Below, piece by piece: positions 60,185 through 64,000 of a DNA stretch of 64,000 bases. Numbering within the stretch: the stretch's first letter is position 1; each line of letters opens with the position of its first letter. The notes under the pieces were generated by a model that worked only from the letters and a program-made list of their open reading frames with translations, had not been told where the DNA came from and did not search any database. Made by a program: the position numbers and the translations under genes. Origin of the DNA: an uncultured Lachnospiraceae bacterium (GTDB lineage: Bacteria > Bacillota > Clostridia > Lachnospirales > Lachnospiraceae); the NCBI GenBank assembly GCA_910583965.1, contig CAJUAE010000008.1, positions 1 through 64,000 on the forward strand, read 5' to 3'.

Positions 60185-61497
60185 GTTTATATGAAGAAAT
60201 TGTAAGTGGAAAAGAGAAACTGTCATTGGTTGGCCTTGGCTATGTTGGAATGCCGATCGCTGTTGCATTTGCCAAAAAGATAAAGGTGGTAGGGTTTGAC
60301 CTTAATGCGGCGAAGATTGATCTTTATCAATCTGGTGTGGACCCTACAAATGAGGTGGGAGATGCAGTGATTAAAAACACTACTGTAGAATTTACCGCAG
60401 ACCCTTCCAAATTAAAGGAAGCAAAGTTTCACATTGTGGCGGTTCCAACACCTGTCAATGATGATCACACGCCGGATTTGACTCCCGTCGAGGGCGCAAG
60501 CCGCATTTTAGGACAAAATCTTACAAAAGGTTCTATTGTCGTGTTTGAGTCCACTGTATATCCAGGCGTTACAGAGGAAGTTTGTGTGCCTATTCTGGAA
60601 AAGGAGTCTGGCTTAAAATGCGGTGTGGATTTTAAAATTGGGTACTCGCCGGAGCGTATTAATCCAGGGGATAAAGTTCATCGTCTGGAAACTATCACAA
60701 AGATCGTTTCTGGTATGGACGAGGAGACACTAGACGAGATAGCACACGTGTATGAACTTGTGGTGGAAGCAGGAGTATACAGGGCGGAATCCATCAAAGT
60801 TGCTGAGGCGGCAAAGGTAATTGAGAATAGCCAGCGGGATATTAACATTGCTTTTATGAATGAACTTTCGATTATTTTTAATAAGATGGGGATTGACACA
60901 AAGTCTGTTCTTGCAGCGGCAGGAACCAAGTGGAATTTCTTAAACTTTCAGCCAGGGCTTGTAGGAGGGCACTGCATTGGGGTAGACCCTTATTATCTGA
61001 CTTATAAGGCGGAACAACTTGGATACCATTCGCAGATTATTCTTTCTGGACGCCGTATCAATGATGATATGGGGAAATATGTGGCAGAAAACTTAGTAAA
61101 AAATCTAATTCGGGCGGATATTCCTGTAAAAAGTGCAAAGGTAGCGATTCTTGGCTTTACTTTTAAAGAAAATTGTCCAGATACAAGAAATACTAAAATT
61201 ATTGATATTTATAATGAATTGAAGGAATATGGCATCACAGCGCAGGTGACAGATGACAATGCGGATGCCGACGAGGCAAAACGGCTTTATGGAATAGAGT
61301 TTACGCCGATGACAGAGATTCATGACTGTGATGCAGTGATTCTTGCAGTGGCACACGAGGGGTACAAGGCACTCGATATGGCAGCGTTAAATGCACTTTA
61401 CGCGCAGAATGGCAAGGCAAAGGTGCTGACAGACTTAAAGGGAATCTTGGATAAAAAAGCGTGTATTGACGCAGGATATATCTATTGGAGGTTATAA
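60181..61497 (+). CDS. UDP-N-acetylhexosamine 6-dehydrogenase (WbpO/TviB-like)
   Basis: 438 aa. NAD loop SLVGLGYVGMPIAVAFA, AVPTPVNDDHTPDL, ESTVYPGVTEEVCVP, SPERINPGDK and the catalytic GGHCIGVDPYYLTYKA cysteine. The N-terminal and substrate motifs are those of the WbpO/TviB group acting on UDP-GlcNAc or UDP-GalNAc. With the WbpP epimerase two genes later it would give UDP-GalNAcA. It overlaps the previous gene by 4 bp. Confidence 0.9.
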   Translation: MSLYEEIVSGKEKLSLVGLGYVGMPIAVAFAKKIKVVGFDLNAAKIDLYQSGVDPTNEVGDAVIKNTTVEFTADPSKLKEAKFHIVAVPTPVNDDHTPDLTPVEGASRILGQNLTKGSIVVFESTVYPGVTEEVCVPILEKESGLKCGVDFKIGYSPERINPGDKVHRLETITKIVSGMDEETLDEIAHVYELVVEAGVYRAESIKVAEAAKVIENSQRDINIAFMNELSIIFNKMGIDTKSVLAAAGTKWNFLNFQPGLVGGHCIGVDPYYLTYKAEQLGYHSQIILSGRRINDDMGKYVAENLVKNLIRADIPVKSAKVAILGFTFKENCPDTRNTKIIDIYNELKEYGITAQVTDDNADADEAKRLYGIEFTPMTEIHDCDAVILAVAHEGYKALDMAALNALYAQNGKAKVLTDLKGILDKKACIDAGYIYWRL

Positions 61498-61508
61498 AAA
61501 GCGGAGGA

Positions 61509-62948
61509 ATGAGAAAGAACAAAACAGATTTTATTCCTGTCTGTATTTTTATTGTGGTTTTTGGTTTTCTGTTTCTGACAGGAGAACCGACTTATGCTGG
61601 AGATACTTTTCAGCATGAAAATCAGATGATTATGCGGGAACCTGGATATGCACTGTTGATTCAGTTGCTAAGATTTTTATCGCCTCAAAAATATTACTGG
61701 TTACTGATTGCGGTACAGAATTTGTTGGCAATTGTAGCGGATACAATGGTACTCTCTTTTATGCGTCGACGTTTTTCGCTACGATTTCCAGAGTCGTTGC
61801 TTTTTACAGGAATTTTGCTAATGCCGCATTTGATGACTCCAATTCTTTCCAGTGCACATCTTGTGCTGACTAATGCCTTGATGACAGAGGGAATTTTATT
61901 TTCATTGTATCCGTTGGGATTTATTAGCCTTCTAAAGATGATAGAGGCTGGGAAAGCGATAGGACGCGAAAGTTTTTGCACGATGGGATGGTTTTTCTTG
62001 CTATCAATGATTCGCGGACAGATGATGGTATTGTTTGTGGTCTGGTTCCTTGTAGCTTATGTCTTGGCTGTAAAAAATGGGATTCAGGAGACCAATAAGG
62101 CAGCAGAAAAAGGAAATACTTTTGTGTTGGCAGAAAATATTGGACGCCAGGGTTTGATTGCCATTCTGACAGTGTTTATCATTGCATTTGCTGCGCGCAG
62201 TGTTTTGATTCGCGGGTATAATTTTTTAGAGCAGGGATTGTTTGTAGGGACTGTATCTGGAAAGGCTATGTCTTTTGCCAATGTGCTGTATGTGACGGAC
62301 CGTGAAGATGGTGAAGCAATTAAAGATGATGCATTGAGAGCACTATTCTATGAGATTTATGACAATGCAGATGCGGCCCAAATGAATTATAAGTATGCGC
62401 CTTCTGGTTTGCTAAACAGGGCAGCACATCATGAACAGTGCCATGATGAATTGAATTTTACCTATTTTGCAGAGCCGACAAAACAATTTTTAAAACAGAC
62501 GCAGGGACTTTATGTCGATCGCTTTCAGGAGTTGATGATCGCGGTTGATCAGATAGCTGGAAAACTAAGTACAGCATTGATGCCAGAAGTGCTAGTGCGT
62601 TATCTGCGCAATTATATCAGTGTGATTGCACTGGGGTTTGTGAGAACGGTTTCCTATGAGAGTACTTTGTTGACATGGTATGCTGTCTTTATCTATTTGG
62701 TGGCTGTGGTGTTGACAGTAAAGCTTTTTAAAAGTGGCAAAAAAAGTCAGGCAGCGCCTTTTATGGCGGTTGTTCTACTTACAATTATAGGAAATGTATG
62801 TGCGACAGCATTGATGGTACAGTGTATTTCGCGATATATGATTTATAATCTGCCACTGTTTTATATGGCAGGATTTTTGGAGTTGCGAGAGTTGACAAAA
62901 ATCAAACGGGAACGAAAGGAGAATAAGTGTTCGATATGGGGTATTTAG
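61509..62948 (+). CDS. Polytopic GT-C-like membrane protein
   Basis: About 479 aa if started at ATG 61509; GGAGG is only 1-2 nt before it, while TTG 61485 upstream overlaps the previous gene's end, so the start is uncertain. After one helix an acidic external loop PTYAGDTFQHENQMIMREPGYALLIQLL resembles GT-C folds; eight to nine helices follow, with an external segment at about 245-345. No exact family recognised. It lies between the dehydrogenase and epimerase genes. Confidence 0.6.
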   Translation: MRKNKTDFIPVCIFIVVFGFLFLTGEPTYAGDTFQHENQMIMREPGYALLIQLLRFLSPQKYYWLLIAVQNLLAIVADTMVLSFMRRRFSLRFPESLLFTGILLMPHLMTPILSSAHLVLTNALMTEGILFSLYPLGFISLLKMIEAGKAIGRESFCTMGWFFLLSMIRGQMMVLFVVWFLVAYVLAVKNGIQETNKAAEKGNTFVLAENIGRQGLIAILTVFIIAFAARSVLIRGYNFLEQGLFVGTVSGKAMSFANVLYVTDREDGEAIKDDALRALFYEIYDNADAAQMNYKYAPSGLLNRAAHHEQCHDELNFTYFAEPTKQFLKQTQGLYVDRFQELMIAVDQIAGKLSTALMPEVLVRYLRNYISVIALGFVRTVSYESTLLTWYAVFIYLVAVVLTVKLFKSGKKSQAAPFMAVVLLTIIGNVCATALMVQCISRYMIYNLPLFYMAGFLELRELTKIKRERKENKCSIWGI

Positions 62949-63910
62949 ATTTAAGATTTGATAAAGATAGTACTTTTCTTGTGACAGGTGCCGCGGGATT
63001 TATTGGCTCTAACTTGTGCGAGGCATTGACTGATATGGGATATCAGGTGCGGTCTTTGGATGATCTTTCCACTGGAAAAGAAGAAAATATACAGATGTTC
63101 TTGGAGCGGCCAAACTATACATTTATAAAAGGAGATATCAAAAATCTGGATACTTGTATGGAAGCTTGTAAAGGAGTGGATTATGTTTTGCATCAGGCTG
63201 CGTGGGGTTCTGTTCCAAGAAGTATTGAAATGCCTATTTTTTATGAGCAGAATAATATTTTAGGTACACTCAATATGATGGAGGCAGCAAGGCAAAATAA
63301 AGTGAAGAAATTTGTCTATGCTTCTAGTTCTTCTGTGTATGGAGATCACCCAATACTGCCCAAAAAAGAGGGTCAGGAAGGCAATCTGCTCTCTCCTTAT
63401 GCGCTTACAAAGCGCACAGATGAAGAATATGGAAAACTCTACAAAAGTCTCTATCAGTTAGATACGTATGGGCTTCGCTATTTTAATGTATTTGGGCGCA
63501 GGCAGGACCCAAATGGTGCCTATGCCGCTGTTATTCCCAAATTTATTAAACAATTACTCGATGGTGAAGTGCCTACCATCAACGGCGATGGGAAACAGTC
63601 GCGGGACTTTACCTATATTGACAATGTGATAGAAGCAAATTTTAAGGCATGTCTAGCATCCAGTGATGTAGCAGGAGAAGCGTTCAATATTGCATATGGC
63701 GGACGGGAATATCTTATTGATATCTATTATGATTTGTGCAAGGCACTTGGTAAAGAAGTAGAACCACAGTTTGGACCAGACCGCGCAGGGGATATCAAAC
63801 ACTCTAATGCTGACATCTCCAAGGCAAGGAAATTGTTGGGATATGAACCAGAGTTTGATTTTGAGCGGGGAATTGCACTTGCGATTGACTGGTACAGGGA
63901 AAATTTATGA
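62927..63910 (+). CDS. wbpP: UDP-N-acetylglucosamine 4-epimerase (WbpP/TviC-like)
   Basis: 327 aa; GTG 62927 lies 5 nt after AAAGGAG, ATG 62936 is an alternative. FLVTGAAGFIGSNLCEAL, VLHQAAWGSVPRSIE, SSSSVYGDHPILPK, YALTKRTDEEYGK and LRYFNVFGRRQDPNGAYAAV are close to WbpP. It interconverts UDP-GlcNAc(A) and UDP-GalNAc(A). It overlaps the GT-C-like gene by 22 bp and the next start by 4 bp. Confidence 0.92.
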   Translation: MFDMGYLDLRFDKDSTFLVTGAAGFIGSNLCEALTDMGYQVRSLDDLSTGKEENIQMFLERPNYTFIKGDIKNLDTCMEACKGVDYVLHQAAWGSVPRSIEMPIFYEQNNILGTLNMMEAARQNKVKKFVYASSSSVYGDHPILPKKEGQEGNLLSPYALTKRTDEEYGKLYKSLYQLDTYGLRYFNVFGRRQDPNGAYAAVIPKFIKQLLDGEVPTINGDGKQSRDFTYIDNVIEANFKACLASSDVAGEAFNIAYGGREYLIDIYYDLCKALGKEVEPQFGPDRAGDIKHSNADISKARKLLGYEPEFDFERGIALAIDWYRENL

Positions 63911-64000
63911 GAATCAGCATAAGGATGGATGATATCACACCTGATATGGATTGGACAAAGTTTCTTAGATTTAAGGAACTTTGCGATCTGTATCAGGTTA
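63907..64000 (+). CDS. Start of a DUF2334/polysaccharide deacetylase-like gene (truncated by window)
   Basis: ATG 63907 overlaps the wbpP stop as ATGA and reads MRISIRMDDITPDMDWTKF and onward, open to the window end (31 codons). The RMDDITP motif is the metal-binding start of DUF2334-type deacetylase-like proteins found in glycan loci. Only the N-terminus is visible. Confidence 0.65.
   Translation, partial: MRISIRMDDITPDMDWTKFLRFKELCDLYQV

Overview
The window looks like chromosomal DNA of a flagellated, low-GC Clostridia, most likely a Lachnospiraceae member (Roseburia/Butyrivibrio-like). The reasons are the AT-rich sequence with strong GGAGG ribosome binding sites, frequent TTG and GTG starts, a Bacillus-like mbl-flhO-flhP block, comF-yvyF, cdaA-cdaR-glmM, and a stand-alone Spo0A-type DNA-binding domain. 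The genus is an inference; no rRNA or other species marker is present. Every gene I can support is on the + strand.

Region 1 (1-14.2 kb) is housekeeping: the 3' end of tRNA-Arg(ACG), a SpoIIQ-like degenerate M23 membrane protein, a bactofilin, an MreB/Mbl actin, two flagellar rod/hook proteins, a FlgJ-type rod-binding protein, RecD2, ComF, YvyF, two membrane proteins, the c-di-AMP synthase CdaA with its partner CdaR, GlmM, and an HPr protein ending in a strong terminator.

Region 2 (14.4-64 kb, running off the right edge) is a very large surface-glycan locus. Its modules are: (a) rmlD, gmd and fcl (deoxysugars including GDP-L-fucose), an orphan Spo0A C-terminal domain, glycosyltransferases, a WcaJ-like initiating phosphotransferase, a Wzz-like co-polymerase and an EpsG-like polymerase (14.4-24.1 kb); (b) more glycosyltransferases, a GT52-like candidate nonulosonate transferase, a PglK-like ABC flippase, and an MBOAT/SGNH O-acylation pair (24.5-35.5 kb); (c) a pseudaminic-acid-type pathway pseB-pseC-pseF-pseI-pseH-[formyltransferase-like]-[PIG-L deacetylase]-pseG (35.8-43.1 kb); (d) an acyltransferase-3/GT-C fusion, WecE with a GNAT (Fuc4NAc-type sugar), a GtrB-like polyprenyl-P sugar synthase and a 900-aa Wzy/ligase-like protein (43.2-54.3 kb); (e) a Pgl-like module pglF-pglE-pglC, an ATP-grasp enzyme, a PglA-like GT4, UDP-HexNAc dehydrogenase and WbpP epimerase, a GT-C-like protein and the start of a deacetylase-like gene (54.3-64 kb). 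Two initiating transferases and two polymerase-like proteins suggest at least two glycans, or one core plus decorations, are built here.

The gaps between modules carry several families of short structured repeats: a ~90-105 bp two-hairpin element (four copies, one inverted, with compensatory changes), a REP-like hairpin element ending in a GGGAG tail next to start codons (a tandem 52-bp pair plus dispersed copies), and a ~147-bp MITE-like element with 23-nt terminal inverted repeats, present as an exact tandem pair at 46.15-46.45 kb with degenerate relatives elsewhere. These repeats, the orphan Spo0A domain, the acetyltransferase/deacetylase/formyltransferase set inside the Pse pathway, the ATP-grasp gene where PglD would be expected, and the acyltransferase/GT-C fusion are the most interesting items.
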